Positions 1 to 11,450 of a DNA stretch of 64,000 nucleotides are shown here, in pieces. A program made the position numbers and the translations under genes. Under the pieces are notes generated by a model. It was not told the origin of the DNA, made no database searches, and was given only the letters and a program-made list of their open reading frames with translations. Positions within the stretch are counted from its first letter, which is position 1. Each line of letters opens with the position of its first letter. Source of the stretch: Mallotus nudiflorus (Eukaryota > Streptophyta > Magnoliopsida > Malpighiales > Euphorbiaceae); NCBI GenBank assembly GCA_947683625.1, contig CANTUR010000279.1, forward strand, positions 1,054,001-1,118,000, read 5' to 3'.

Positions 1-634
1 GGCAAAAAATAGTCAAAAGAAGCTGGAAGGAGCCTCCCCAAACCTTAAGAGCTCAGGTCTATATAGACCAGAGAGGGGAAAGGCATGTGACCATGCGCCC
101 AAAACATGATCACACGCCCCTCATGTATGGTCATGCGCTCTTAAGCCCATTCCACACTCTAAACCGATGACGCATGCATTTTGAGACTTTATACACTCAA
201 GTATCGAACCTCTATTTGAGTATAAGACATGCATAAAAAGTGCACGGTTATAGGTTCTACCTATCTGAAGAAACTATGTGCATAATCACTATTTTAGAAG
301 AACTTAGCACTTTTTGAAAGAGGAAAAAATATTATAAGGATATCACATTCACATGTCATCAAAATAACATCAATAACATCATAATCAATAACATCATTAC
401 TGCATCATTATTATTTAGCAGCATTTTCGTCCTCATTACATCATGCACACCATAAAAGACAGACCCAAGAATATATGACAACATACAAGGTGCTACATAT
501 ATAGCTAGACTTACAGTCACCACAGTTAGAACTGCATACACTATAGTGAGAAATACAAATGCTATAATAAGAGCTACATATATCATAATAAAGATAGCCA
601 ACATCTTAAGTTTTTTTATAAGTACAAGACTATT

Positions 635-888
635 AAAAGGGAAGTTAGAATAAACCCCAACTGAGAATCATCTTTTAAATAGACAAACACTAACCAAAGT
701 TATTTTTACTGTGCAGGGAAGTACAACTGCACCAAAGCAGAAGAAGTAACACAACAAAAAGAGAAATGCAACTACACTAATAAGTAAAAGCAGGGAGCAT
801 TAATTTGATAAAAACAATGCAATAAAGGGGAAGTTAAAACGTGCCCTGGCTTAGAATCATTATCTAAAGACATAACTAATACTAACTA
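635..888. repeat. Imperfect direct duplication
   Basis: A segment of about 60 bp at 635-694 (GGGAAGTTA, then GAGAATCAT, then AACACTAAC) recurs diverged at 821-888 (GGGAAGTTA, TAGAATCAT, AATACTAAC), a spacing of about 190 bp. It looks like a decayed tandem unit in the non-coding tail. Confidence 0.4.
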
Positions 889-1576
889 CAATTTTTTTAT
901 TTTCTTTATAGGTTTATACAACTATGGAAGTCAAAGCCAATCCAAGAATATAAAGGTGAAAGTCACTCATGAAGCAATATAAAAAGAGTTATACAACACA
1001 ACAAGTACTACACCCATAATAAAAAGCTATAATTACAACCACAATCATAACCACAATCTCAAGGATATGGTAAGGGCCATAGTTTCAAAGCATGAAACAT
1101 GCAGTAATAATGATGCAACACTAATAGTCAGCAAAGACACTAGCAATAAGAAAAACATAAAACATTAAATGCCACCTTTGTCATTGCCTTTACATGAGGA
1201 GTTCCCTCTTCCTTCTCTCTTTAATACATGCATATGCATTTTCACTCATACACTAAAAATAAAAATAATAATAATAGCTCTTTTATTGCACTCATGCAAA
1301 CTTGATCTATGCCATGAATCACATATATTAGAGTCGAGTGAGCTAATTTTGATTATTGTAGTCTTCCTTTAATGCCTATGTCATAATTTTTTAAAGCATA
1401 ATCTATAGCTCTAGGTGAGGACCTTTTAAATTTTATTCAACTTAATGGTTACATACCACCTAGATGGACGAAGAACTCATAAGTCAAAACTTATAAAGGA
1501 CATCGATGGACAAGATAAATTACAATTATTAAGATATATTTCAAATGGGCTTGTGATCTCAAGACCATACTTATCT

Positions 1577-1836
1577 ACTCTAATGCTTAAAAATGAGTAA
1601 GAGTATCCAAAGAGACTCTCTTACAGTATTCATGCTGAGTAATTCGAGAAAGGCGGGGAATACTAAAAGGAGGGAACACAAAAAGAAAATAAAATGCAGG
1701 AAAATTAAAGCAATCAAAATCTTTATGCACTCTAATGCTCCAAAAAGTGGAGTACGAGTATCCTAAAGGACCTTTTGGCGGTATCCATACTGAGTAATAC
1801 GAGAAAGGGAGGGGACACTAAAAAAAGGAAATCCCT
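1577..1836. repeat. Two-copy tandem repeat, unit about 152 bp
   Basis: ACTCTAATGCT at 1577 recurs at 1729. Both copies continue through a GAGTATCC block, a CTGAGTAAT block, a CGAGAAAGG block and an ACTAAAA block in the same order. The copies differ by scattered substitutions and small indels, so the duplication is old. Confidence 0.6.
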
Positions 1837-2394
1837 ATAGAAAAAAATAAGTAATGCATGGTTAACTATCACTTTACTGCTAAAAAAGCCTCTTGATAAT
1901 TGAAATTTATTATATTCATCTGCATTCTTTATAAAGTTTCATCTCACTACACTCTTTAGAATATTACTTGGGAAGCTCGCTCTTCACTTGGTAATACAAT
2001 TAGTTTTGGCCATGAGTTATGGATCATGTTTTTGAATTATTGAGATCAACATTAACTCGAGACCATTATAGTTAAAATAGTTCAAATGCTCTAATACATA
2101 TGACTCTTATCATTGATGAATCGATCACAAGAATGCAAGAATAGAAGCACTCAGGTCACCATGACTAATGCATAAAATCCCTTGAATATACTTCATAAAA
2201 TAAATGCATGCTCTTCATATGTTCATATATGCCTTCTCAAGACTTCGAGCTGCAAATCTCCAAGAGTCATCATTACCAAACACGGTCAAGAAAGCATCTA
2301 CAAGAACTCTAATCACAATAAAGGATTCAATCCAACTAAAAGGAAAAAAAAGAGAAAGACATATTGCATCAATCACAATGATCATAATCACAAC

Positions 2395-2755
2395 CAATCT
2401 ATTCGCCTGACACTAAAAGAGGTTATGGTGGTAGTATCTATTCACCTAACAGTGAAAGAGGTTATATTGCAGTATCTATTCATTTAACACCGGAAGAGGT
2501 TATAGTGGTTATATGTGTTCGCCTCACACATGAAGAGGTTATAATGGTAATATTTATTCGCTTAACACTAGAAGAGGTTATAGTGGTAGTATCTATTCTT
2601 CTAACACTAGAAGAGGTTGTAGTGGCAGTATCTGTTTGCCTAACACCAGAAGAGGTTATAGTGGTAGTATTTGTTCAGTTGACATCGAAAGAGGTTATAG
2701 TGGCAGTATTTATTCACTTAACATCGGAAGAGGTTATAGTGGCATTACTTCTATG
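2395..2755. repeat. 39-bp minisatellite, about nine units
   Basis: Units begin with GTTATAGTGG-like sequence at 2422, 2461, 2499, 2538, 2577, 2616, 2655, 2694 and 2733. The spacing is 39 bp except for one 38-bp step. Because 39 is a codon multiple, a plus frame reads as a 13-residue repeat with a core like LTLEEVIVVVSI, broken by the 38-bp unit and by a stop between about 2487 and 2505. I see no start context or known domain, so this is annotated as a repeat and not as a gene. Confidence 0.85.
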
Positions 2756-2922
2756 ACTAAAGATTATTACGTACGATGCCTGAAAGGGGTAGTCATTGCA
2801 TTTTATGTGCATGCTTGCATATCATATGCCTGATTGTATATCACTATCATGTGCTTATCTCACTTGCTTAAATCTTTTGTGTGGAAATTGTATCATTGCA
2901 TGAACCTTACATTGCATCATTT

Positions 2923-3125
2923 TGCATAAATCCTAAAATTACATATTGCATGAATCCCAAAATTGCATATTACATGAATCCCAAAACTACATATTGCATG
3001 AATCTCAAAATTACATCTTGCATGAACCCCAAAATTATATCTTGCATGAATCTTGAAATTACATTTTGCATGAACCCCAAAATTATATCTTGTATGAATC
3101 CCAAAATTGCATTCTTGTGTGAATC
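2923..3125. repeat. 24-bp minisatellite, about eight and a half units
   Basis: Units of the form TGCATGAATCCCAAAATTAC begin at 2923, 2947, 2971, 2995, 3019, 3043, 3067, 3091 and 3115, exactly 24 bp apart. One frame reads as an 8-residue repeat like CMNPKITS over about 97 codons. The unit is unrelated to the neighbouring 39-bp unit. It probably belongs to the same untranslated retroelement tail. Confidence 0.85.
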
Positions 3126-3276
3126 ACATCTTATATGTAAAATAATAAACAACAATCAAATCACAATAACATAACACTCAGGTAAGTGCCTCTCTCCTCA
3201 GAAAATGGTTATTTTTGCGTCCTTGCATTTGCTTTATGTGTATTGACACTACGCTAGGTGGCTATGCAACACATGC

Positions 3277-3291
3277 AAAATAGGGGGCAAC
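3277..3291 (+). promoter_or_regulatory. Possible polypurine tract
   Basis: AAAATAGGGGGCAAC closely resembles the tract AAAAATCAGGGGGCAAAC just before the 3' LTR of the Tat element at 46359. The sequence that follows (TTTCATACC) does not start with the usual TG, so the LTR boundary here is uncertain. Confidence 0.35.
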
Positions 3292-3600
3292 TTTCATACC
3301 TTAAATTTGACTATCCCCAAAAAGGTCCAATGATGAAATGAATCTTCAAAAAGACCAGAGTCTGCTCATTTGTAACACCTTTGAAGTGTGCAACCCTAAA
3401 ACCCTAATTGATCCAACGAGTGTGTGAAATCGATCACTGAGCCATTAAGTTGTGCTATGATCTTATGAAATATGAATTATCAAAACAATAAGAGGCTTAT
3501 TTCAAGAATATTCTCTTGGAACATACAACTTGTTAAGCTAGTGTTTATTTCATCAAACTGGGACCCAACTTCATGAAAAAATAAAAATTGATTTTGATAA

Positions 3601-4000
3601 AATAGACTTTAGGAATGCATCCAAAAGACTTAAAAACCTCTAGAAGTGGTTCCCGAATAGTCTAAAATAACTCGAGGTTTAGTGCGCACTGCTTAGAAGT
3701 ACATGTATAGCCATAAACATCTAGGTGTCATGCGCTTAAATTAAAGCCAAATCAGACAAAATAGACTTTGGGAATGCATCCGAAAGACTCTACAACCTCT
3801 GAAAGTGGTCTAGAAATAGTCCAAAATAACCCAAAAATTAGTGCACGTCACTTAGAAGTGCGCGTATACACCCCTAGGTGTCATGCTTAAAATCAAGACT
3901 GAATTAGACAAAAAAGACTTTAGAAATGCATATGGAAGTCTTAAAAACCCTAGGAACCAAGCTCAGAATAGCCCAAAAAAGCCCCAAATTGAGTGTGTAG
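3601..4000. repeat. Three-copy tandem repeat, unit 152-159 bp
   Basis: Copies start with AATAGACTTT-like sequence at 3601, 3760 and 3912. Each continues through GAATGCAT, a block of AAGACT-type sequence, an AGTGGT block, an AATAGTC block and a GTGCG-rich block. The third copy is the most diverged and is cut by the nearby solo LTR at 4100. Confidence 0.65.
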
Positions 4001-4099
4001 TGTGCGAAAGTGTGTGCAACCACGCGAGAGCGCACGTGGTCACTCGCTAGCGCATGACCACACACCAAGCATATAGTCTTTTGCACTTTGCATGACCAC

Positions 4100-6279
4100 T
4101 GTAGACACCCAATTTTGAGATGATGTATTATAGATGCGACAAAGGACTCCAATGATGAAAATATCATGAATAGGTCTTCGATACTTAAGCTTTAAAATTC
4201 TAAGGGTTTAAATGCATCTTTTAAGGGAAGGGTTTCATGTTTTCAAGGACTAAATTGCAATGTTTTTTAGGACCTAATTGTAAAACTTAAATTCTTCTAT
4301 AGGTCTTTTTATAATTAAAAAAACTTGTTGGAATTCCATAAGTCCGATTGAAATTGTGTAATTCTGGTCGGAATTGCACAATCTCGATCAGAATTGGACT
4401 CTTTTGTCTCTATTTTTTATTTCTTTAGGCTTTTAACTCAATCCTAATTGGTCTAAAATTCCTAAATATGATTTTAAGTATTAATCCTATATTTTTAGGA
4501 ATTAGAATCATGTTAGAATTGAGCTAGGGTTTTTTTTTTCTTTTTTTCTATATAAAGAGGAAGGCAAGGGAAAATTTTAGGGGGAAGAAAGGAGGAAAAA
4601 AAGGAGGCAGCAACATATTTTTTTTATGCTTTTAGGGTTTTTTTTTTTTGCATTTATGAAAACAATTTTCATCCATTGTTAATTCTTAAAAAGAGCTTTC
4701 TTAATTCTTTTTTTTATGAGTTGTTTTTCTACAAAAATTCCTTTTAATTTATTAATTAATTCAAGATCCTTAAAGAGTTTTTGAAGAAGAAGATTCGAAG
4801 ACTTATCAAGAACGATGAATTACAAATATGAGGAGTACCCTAAATCACTCATAAGCATCATCATCTTCTTCTTATTCTATTATTTATTTATTTCTTTTTG
4901 ATATTATTGATTATTTTTATTCTTTTGAGTTATTATTATAATTTATTCATTAATCATAATTTTTTTGTATGGTGATTATGACGGGAAACGCATGGTCATC
5001 ATGTTGGAGGGATGAATTCATGAGAAGTCTATGAAAAAACATGGATAAAGCCTCGTAGAGACTTAGTTTCTAGGGTTTTTATAACTTAGTTTCTAGGGTT
5101 TTTATTTTATTTTATTTTATTTATTGCTTTATTTTTTTATTTTATTAATTATTTTATGAATTAATGTAATAGCCCCAATAGTGGGTGTAGTGAAATTATA
5201 TGTATAGTTGCATGTTTATTTTGATTAAATTGGTTAGTAAAATTAGGTTTTTAATTAGATAATTACTTTAAATCAATGGAGGAAGTAGATTAATTTAGGT
5301 TGCATATTAATAAAATTAGGGTTTTTTTTATAAGGGATTAATTTAATTAGTTGTTTGATCTTTTATTTAATCCTTTTTGTGTTTTTATTTATTTTTGGGT
5401 TTATTTATTATTTTTATGTGTTTTGGGGCCTTAAGCCCATTTTAGGTTTTGATTTATTTATTTAAGTTTAGGTAATTCTTTTAGCCCATCTCACTTAATA
5501 ATTAATTAGGTTTAATTAATTAAAATATATTTTTAGGTCCATAATTAATTAGATTTTAGGTTAGAAATATCCTTAGGCCTATTTAGTTAATTAGACATAG
5601 GCTCACCTAATTTAATTTAATTAATTTAGACTTAGCCCACTTAATTTAAGCTTTTTTTTTATAATTTATAGATTTAAGATTATTATTTCATTAAAACATG
5701 TAGAATTAGGCCCACTAATTTAAATATTCCATAATTTGTAGATTTAAGCTCATATTTAGAATTAAAATTAGTAGACTTAGGTTCATTTAATTAAAATCAA
5801 AAGGAATTAAGTCTTTAGGTTCACTTATAATTTAAAATATGTAGACTCTAGCTCATTTATTTAAAATCCATGTAGATTAGACTAACTTAGAGATTATGTG
5901 ATTTTTTGAATGCATTATTTACTTGTATATTTCATGACTAGTTTGCCTGGGAGTTGATTGTTTTTAGGATTTATATGAAATTACATGTAAATTGCATGTA
6001 AATAAGAATTACTTGTAATTCATAAAGTAATTCTAAATGAACACAAGACTGAAAGAAGTTGGTATTCTGTATCCAGAATCTCCTGGTTGTGGTGCTAGCT
6101 TTCTTTTAGGGAATCGAGCACCACCTTTTCGATTTGTCCCAGTTATTACCCTGGGTGGCGACTCCTAATCTCCATGCCATGTCTTTATGACGATGGTTAG
6201 TGTGTTCTCTAGAGCCCTGAGCTCAAACAGTGTCACGGTTGCTAAAATCTTGGACATGTGCTAAACCCCACCGTCTACA
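4100..6279 (+). mobile_element. Solo LTR of a Tat-like gypsy family (copy 1)
   Basis: The element begins TGTAGACACCC and ends CCGTCTACA, giving TG...CA termini and 2180 bp. It is flanked by a perfect 5-bp target duplication, ACCAC at 4095-4099 and 6280-6284. No internal domain is present, so it is a solo LTR left by LTR-LTR recombination. Two further copies in the opposite orientation lie at 17880-20013 and 52645-54815. The termini match the LTR ends of the full Tat element at 31383-48360, but most of the interior differs, so it is a related but distinct family. It contains the shared GGTGGCGACTCC motif at 6154-6165. Confidence 0.9.
4548..4557 (+). promoter_or_regulatory. TATA box in solo LTR copy 1
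   Basis: CTATATAAAG lies about 450 bp into the LTR after a long T tract and before a purine-rich GAGGAAGG stretch. This is the expected place for the U3/R promoter. An equivalent box (CTTATATAGG on the plus strand) sits at 54306-54315 in copy 2. Confidence 0.6.
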
Positions 6280-6284
6280 ACCAC

Positions 6285-7490
6285 GAGCTCCATCCTAGGG
6301 ATATGCATGTGACCATGCCGATACCCCCCACTTCCTCACTTTTTTCATTATAAATAGGTGTCTCCACACCTTATTTTAGGGGGGGGGGGAGCAAGAGGAA
6401 ACACACACACACTTAAAAATCTATTAGCTCGAAGACGCTGGAAACCCGCTTCTATATAGTCTTAGCTCTCCTATAACATTTTTCTTAGGTTTTTAGGTCT
6501 CCCTTCCATAAAACCTAGCCCTATTTTTATCAAACCACACTTGAAAGGAATACAAACTAGCATCATTCTACACGTCATTTTGAACCTCTCGACAAAAGCT
6601 TGATAATCCCTTGAAGTTAAAGCTTTAAAACCCACATAAGCTCAATCAAATCTAAGGATCGTACAATCATTTTAGGATGTTTATTTTATCGTACTACATT
6701 TTATTTTATTGTCGTGAGCATTTATGAATATTATTGTGCTTGCATGATGAGACTAGCAATTTACATGCTATGTGAATAATTTAAACTCTATTTTTGCTCA
6801 TCTCATGTCATCATTTTGCATCCTCTAGTTTTGGAATGTGAAATCACACCGTGAATATCAATAATGTGAAAATTTCATATTTCTAACTAGAGTCATTATG
6901 TTCTTAGTCCAATAATGTCATCATGCACCCTTTATATCATTATTATACATCATCATAGCATAAATAATCACTGTAAACATGCATGATTATGCATATTTTG
7001 CATACTCTTTGAAGTGATTGAGTGTCCATTGCTTATCCCGTTGTTCACGTGATTGAGCAAGCTACATTCATAGTTATGCTAACCTTGCAGGTTCATTATA
7101 TCTAAGTTAGATTTACCTTTTCGCAATCTTTTTCTCTTTTATATGTATTTTATTAGGAAAGTGATGTAATAATGATATTTCAACTTTATTATCCTCCATT
7201 ATTTGATGTATTATGTGAATGATATGCAAACTATTATTATTAAAACTAGGGTGTTGTGGTAGTTATATATTGAATATCGTATAATAAGAAGTACTCAAAG
7301 AGTCTATGCAATCCCCCAAACCTGGAAAACTCTACTGGGGGCAATACTTATTGAGTGACCCGATGTTATCCCTTTCTTTTCTTGATTTTCTAAAAATTGG
7401 GTGGTGACTCCACAAAATAAAAAAAGCATCTTGTTCTCCCTAAGGCCAATCATTTGTCCTTACTTGGTAAAGTTACCATGTCCCTCAGAA
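6285..7490. other. Non-coding right part of the LTR-like remnant
   Basis: No gene is visible. The stretch holds the G12 run at 6379-6390, a CA-rich run near 6401, AT-rich sequence, and the GGTGGTGACTCC motif at 7400-7411. Around 7490 the sequence changes to a minus-strand Athila-type coding remnant, so a junction or deletion breakpoint lies there. Confidence 0.45.
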
Positions 7491-7499
7491 ACATAGAAT

Positions 7500-8060
7500 T
7501 CATAAAAAAATTGGTCACTCATAGTCTTCCTCCTTCATATTATGAACCAAACATGATTCAAGTAGGTCTTTGGTAAGGTGTTTCTTAAACACCTTTTGAA
7601 CATAGTTATAACTAGAAATATGAGTTCATGTTAGTTATTTAGTTTGCCATCTTGAAAATGTCAAACTCCACTTTGTCATCTCCTATATTGAGCATGATTT
7701 TGCCTCATTTGACATTTATAATTATGCTGACTATAACTAAGAAAGAATGCACAAAAATATTGGAATTTGAAGGTTATCCTCCATCTTTAGTATGATGAAA
7801 TCGCCCTGTATATAATACTCACCAACCTTAATGGGCACATCCTCCAAAACTCCAATAGGATAGATGATGGACCTATCTACTAGTTATAGTGACACCATTG
7901 TTGGTTTAGGATCTTTGATATTCAAGCATCTGCAAAGAGAAATAGGTATTATGCTCACACTTGCACCTAAATCATATAGTGAACTACCTATTGATACACT
8001 ACCAATAACACAAGGAATGGTGATACTCCTTGGATCTTTAAGCTTTTATTGAAGCTTATT
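7500..8060 (-). pseudogene. Athila-type gypsy retropepsin and downstream linker (broken)
   Basis: Read on the minus strand, 8055 to about 7745 gives an aspartic protease of the Athila type: KDPRSITIPC, then the catalytic-loop segment YDLGASVSIIP, then KPTMVSL, DRSIIYPIGVLEDV and YYIQGDFIILKME. The DLGAS loop in place of DSGAS is usual in Athila-type proteases. Downstream (7740-7500) fragments such as INVK, GDDKVEFDIF and KVFKKHL match the linker before reverse transcriptase but need frame changes. No RT, RNaseH or integrase follows; the element is cut at about 7490. Plus-strand open frames here are antisense shadows. Confidence 0.75.
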
Positions 8061-9716
8061 TTGGATTACTGCACTAAATTCCTTATTAATATGAACAGTT
8101 TTAATGTCTTTCTACATCCTTTTGTTGGTGATGATTTTTTTAAAAATTTTGCATAGGAGGGCATCATAGTGATCACATCCAAAATCAAAATGTTAAGTTT
8201 GATCTATTGAAATGCTTTAAAAAAACTTCCCAAATTATTTGTCAAAGTTTGTATTTTACAACCTTTGTGGGAAGGCATTGATGTAGTGCTCTTTTTAGGC
8301 TTTTCTTTTTTCTTTTATTCCACCTCTTCAATGACTTCCTCAGCATGTTCATCCTTTAAAAGATCATCTTTATTTACATTCACTTTATCAAACTTGCTCT
8401 CCACTTTAGGTAGCTATTTTTAACTCCTTAGAGTAATCGCCTTAGCTTGCTCTCTAGGATTTTTAGGTTGACTCGACAATTTTCCTACTTATCTTGAACC
8501 AAAAGCAAATGCTTGAGAAGTAATTTAATTTTTTGACATCTTATTATGAGTAAATAATTACCCCATTTGAGAGTTAGATTTTTGATAGCATCTCTTTATT
8601 CCTTTTGATCCTTCAAAAGCTTCTCTATTATGATTTCTATATTAGATTTGTGCTTTTATGTTTAGTTGTAGACATTCCTTTATTAGAATCCTGGTGGAGG
8701 CTACTTTAATCCTTAATTTGCACTTGAGTTACCACCTCATTTTAGACTAATAGAAATTAAAGTGGTTACGCCATTACAAATTATATGTGTTGGAGTAAGG
8801 ATTTCCCTAAGCTAATGAGTAATGAGTAATTATGTTTAGTTTCTCAATCTTTGCATCTTGAGGGTAGTAATTTCCTTGACATTGCATACTAAAGTGTCAT
8901 TCAGCACATTACTTACAAATGAAAGTAGGTAATGGTTTAGTTGATTTGGTTATCGCCTTTAGCTTCTTTGTAAGCAAATCTATCTTTGCATTCAAAAGGT
9001 TCCAATCATCTACTTCATGCATGCCATAACTCTCTTAGGTGCACTTCTATCTCCTTACCATCGATAGTTATTAGATCTCATAGTCTTAAGTAAATTGTAC
9101 ACATCTTAGGGCATTTTGTTCATGAAAGATCCTTGAGCTATAGCATCTATAGTGATCCTTATTGGTTTGACAAGTCGTTGCTAGAAAGTTTGAAAGAGAA
9201 GCCATTGAAGGACTCCTTACTAAGGGCATTGTAGTTGGAAGTCCTTAAAACACTCTCAAGCTTTATATAAAGACTCACTATATTGTTTAGTGAAGCTCAT
9301 AATCTCTTGTGTAAACTTTGTAGTCTTGCTCGGTGGAAAGTATTTACCAACAAACACTTTTGACAATAAATCCTAAGTAGTAATCGATTATGGCACTAGA
9401 GAATTCAAACATAATTTTGCATTATCCCTCAAAGAGAAAAGAAAAAGCCTAATCTTCCTAGTATCTGAACTAACCCCATTCATCTTAAATGTATCACAGA
9501 TGTCCAAAATTATGCAGGATGGGCATTAGGATCCTCACTCAGTAGACCTCTAAACTAAAATCATGAAAATATTTGAATTACTACTGGTTTGATCTTAAAG
9601 TTATTTAACTTAATAGCCAGCCTCACAATACTATTTTGGTTGTCTCTCGAGTTTGGCATTATGTACTATTGAAGGGCATGAGTTTTGACTTGCTTTCCAC
9701 CTTGTCCTTCAGCCAT
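8061..9716 (-). pseudogene. Athila-type gypsy gag (broken)
   Basis: The minus-strand start codon is at 9716-9714 (MAEGQGGKQVK). The reading continues through NNFKIKPVVIQ, SEDPNAHPA, an RLFLFSLRD-like segment, KYFPPSKTTKF, and SLYKAWECFKDF. These follow the order of the capsid-type gag of Athila elements, which forms the virus-like particle. At least five stops and several frame changes interrupt it, the first about 17 codons in. The gag lies between the PBS (9911-9932) and protease (7500-8060), as expected for a minus-strand element. It cannot encode a working protein. Confidence 0.75.
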
Positions 9717-9910
9717 AATTTGCTTGTCTAGTTTACATTCACCTTCTAGTTTTCGTACACAATTTCTCAATCTTAGGGTTTATCTTCTATAAGTCAGATT
9801 TTTAGGATCGAGTGTTTATAAACTAGTAAAAAATCCTAACAATCACTAAATAAAATAAGTGAGTTATAAAGGATAAATACTAGTCTAAAAAAATAAAAAT
9901 TATATTAATG

Positions 9911-9932
9911 TCAATCCCTGGTAATAGTGCAA
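9911..9932 (-). promoter_or_regulatory. Degenerate primer-binding site of the Athila-type element
   Basis: On the minus strand the sequence reads TTGCACTATTACCAGGGA, a decayed form of the TGGCGCCGTTGCCGGGGA-type site typical of Athila elements. Almost all the differences are transitions. It sits about 200 bp upstream of the gag start, where the PBS should be, and marks the 5' LTR boundary near 9935. Confidence 0.7.
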
Positions 9933-9934
9933 AA

Positions 9935-11450
9935 AACTTATTGTGATCAAAACTTGTAAGTCCATAGATCATGAATTATAGTATAAAAAGATATTATCCC
10001 ACAAGGATTGAATATTGATTACTAATACTTCTACTTATTTTCTTAGCTAAAAATAAAAATAAATGAGTAAAAAATCAATTATGAGATAATAAGAAAATAA
10101 AACTTAAAGGAAAATTAATTAAACAAACATAAAGCTTGGAAATTTGTTTTATTATTCTAAATCGATCATGAATACTTAAGTTATTAAAATATATTGCTTT
10201 CAATTAAGGGAAATTTTTCTAAAAAACTTAACGAAACTCTTAGGTTTAGTTAATAATATTAAGATTAAAATCTTACATACTCTTATGATTAAAGGTTAAT
10301 CAAAAATTATTATTATTCCATAACAATTATTTTACCCCTGAAGTGCTTGCCTACTCTCATGGTTGAGTGGTTTAAGTCTTATGAGTATTAAATTATTAAA
10401 TTCCCCTAACTTTCATTTGTTAATCTACCCATAAGCATGCATTCAACTGAATCTAAAATTGAAAGCAAGGAATAAATAAAAATTATGAAATTAACTAAAA
10501 ATCAAATTAATAAATTATGTGTTTAATCATAACTTAAAATAGCTACTCCAAAATCCGAACCCTAAAGGGAAATTTAGCCATGCATAGTTTTAATGGCACA
10601 AATAAAAACTACAAAACATAAGAGAGAATGAAGGAGAAGAATAGAGAAAATCATTGAGCATTTGAATCCTTAAAATCTCTTGATCACCTCCTTGAGCTCT
10701 CATTTGCAATTTAAAAGTGTTTAATAATAATCCCTAATCTTCTAATTATCCACTTTATATAAGCTTTTCATTATAGAGACCTAATTCTCTACGAATTTCT
10801 CAATCTAAATCTTCAAGGAAAAGTCTTCTCATTCAACATGGCCTGGGACACGGCCGTGTGTCAAACCATGTTGGATTTTGTCTTTCTAGCACAACCTAAA
10901 CATGTCCATACTTCAATTCAAACTTCTTTTTCAAAAAGGCACATGGCCTGAAGCAAAGTTATGCTTATTATTCCTTAATTCAACTGTGCTTGTTATTACT
11001 TGATTCTTTGCTTTTGAATAGAATGGAACATGGCCTGTAATATGGTTATGCTATAAATTGTGTTCCTTAATTCTTTTTCCCAATGAGTGACATAGGCAAG
11101 GATATGGCCATGCCAAGACCATACTTGATCTAAACCTTAATTTTGAAGAAATCCTTGTTCAAAATTACCTATAAAAGAGAGATAATAATTCAAACTAAAA
11201 ATACTTTTAATTAAACTAAAAACATTATAAATTTTAATTAAAACTCTAGATTAAAAATTATTCATAATCAAATTAAAATTCTTAAAAGATAGTTATTCAT
11301 TCCTAAATTTAGTATAAAATTCATTAAAATTCAACTGAAAAAATATCTAAAAATTATACACATCATTAGAATATGGAATTGGAATTGTTATTGAATTACA
11401 AAAAAAATAAATTCTAATTTCAAATTTTCATGTTACTTTAAATGTTTGTC
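9935..11450 (-). mobile_element. 5' LTR of the Athila-type element (far boundary uncertain)
   Basis: Sequence to the right of the PBS, in minus orientation, is non-coding and AT-rich, with a local GC-richer patch near 10845 (GGGACACGGCCGTGTG, nearly palindromic). I cannot fix its outer end because no second LTR copy or TSD is visible; 11450 is an estimate. Its partner 3' LTR is missing, consistent with loss of everything past the protease. Confidence 0.45.

Larger units (their letters stand above)
1..2394. other. Repeat-rich non-coding stretch, probable 3' internal tail of a gypsy element
   Basis: No convincing coding region is visible; the longest open frames are short and low-complexity. 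The stretch holds imperfect internal duplications (listed separately) and leads into two minisatellites and a G-rich PPT-like tract near 3281. That order (repeat-rich untranslated tail, PPT, LTR) is what Tat-lineage Ty3/gypsy elements show between integrase and 3' LTR, and the complete Tat element at 31383-48360 has the same layout. Assignment to Tat is inference; the integrase end is outside the window. Confidence 0.35.
3292..7490 (+). mobile_element. LTR-like remnant of a Tat-type element, split by a solo LTR
   Basis: The sequence on both sides of the solo LTR at 4100-6279 reads as one old unit once that insertion and one TSD copy are removed. It follows a PPT-like tract. Near its right end (7399-7411) it contains GGTGGTGACTCC, a motif that also sits 100-200 bp before the end of every Tat-like LTR in this window. 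The right part has AT-rich sequence, a 12-base G run at 6379-6390 and a short CA-rich run. Neither terminus is clean and no second LTR is visible, so length and family are inferred. Confidence 0.4.

Noticed and set aside
2395..3125. CRISPR-like arrays
   Set aside because: Units are contiguous and diverge gradually with no unique spacers between identical repeats, and the context is a plant retroelement tail.
7864..8052. Plus-strand 62-codon gene
   Set aside because: It is the antisense shadow of the Athila-type protease, whose minus-strand motifs are clear.
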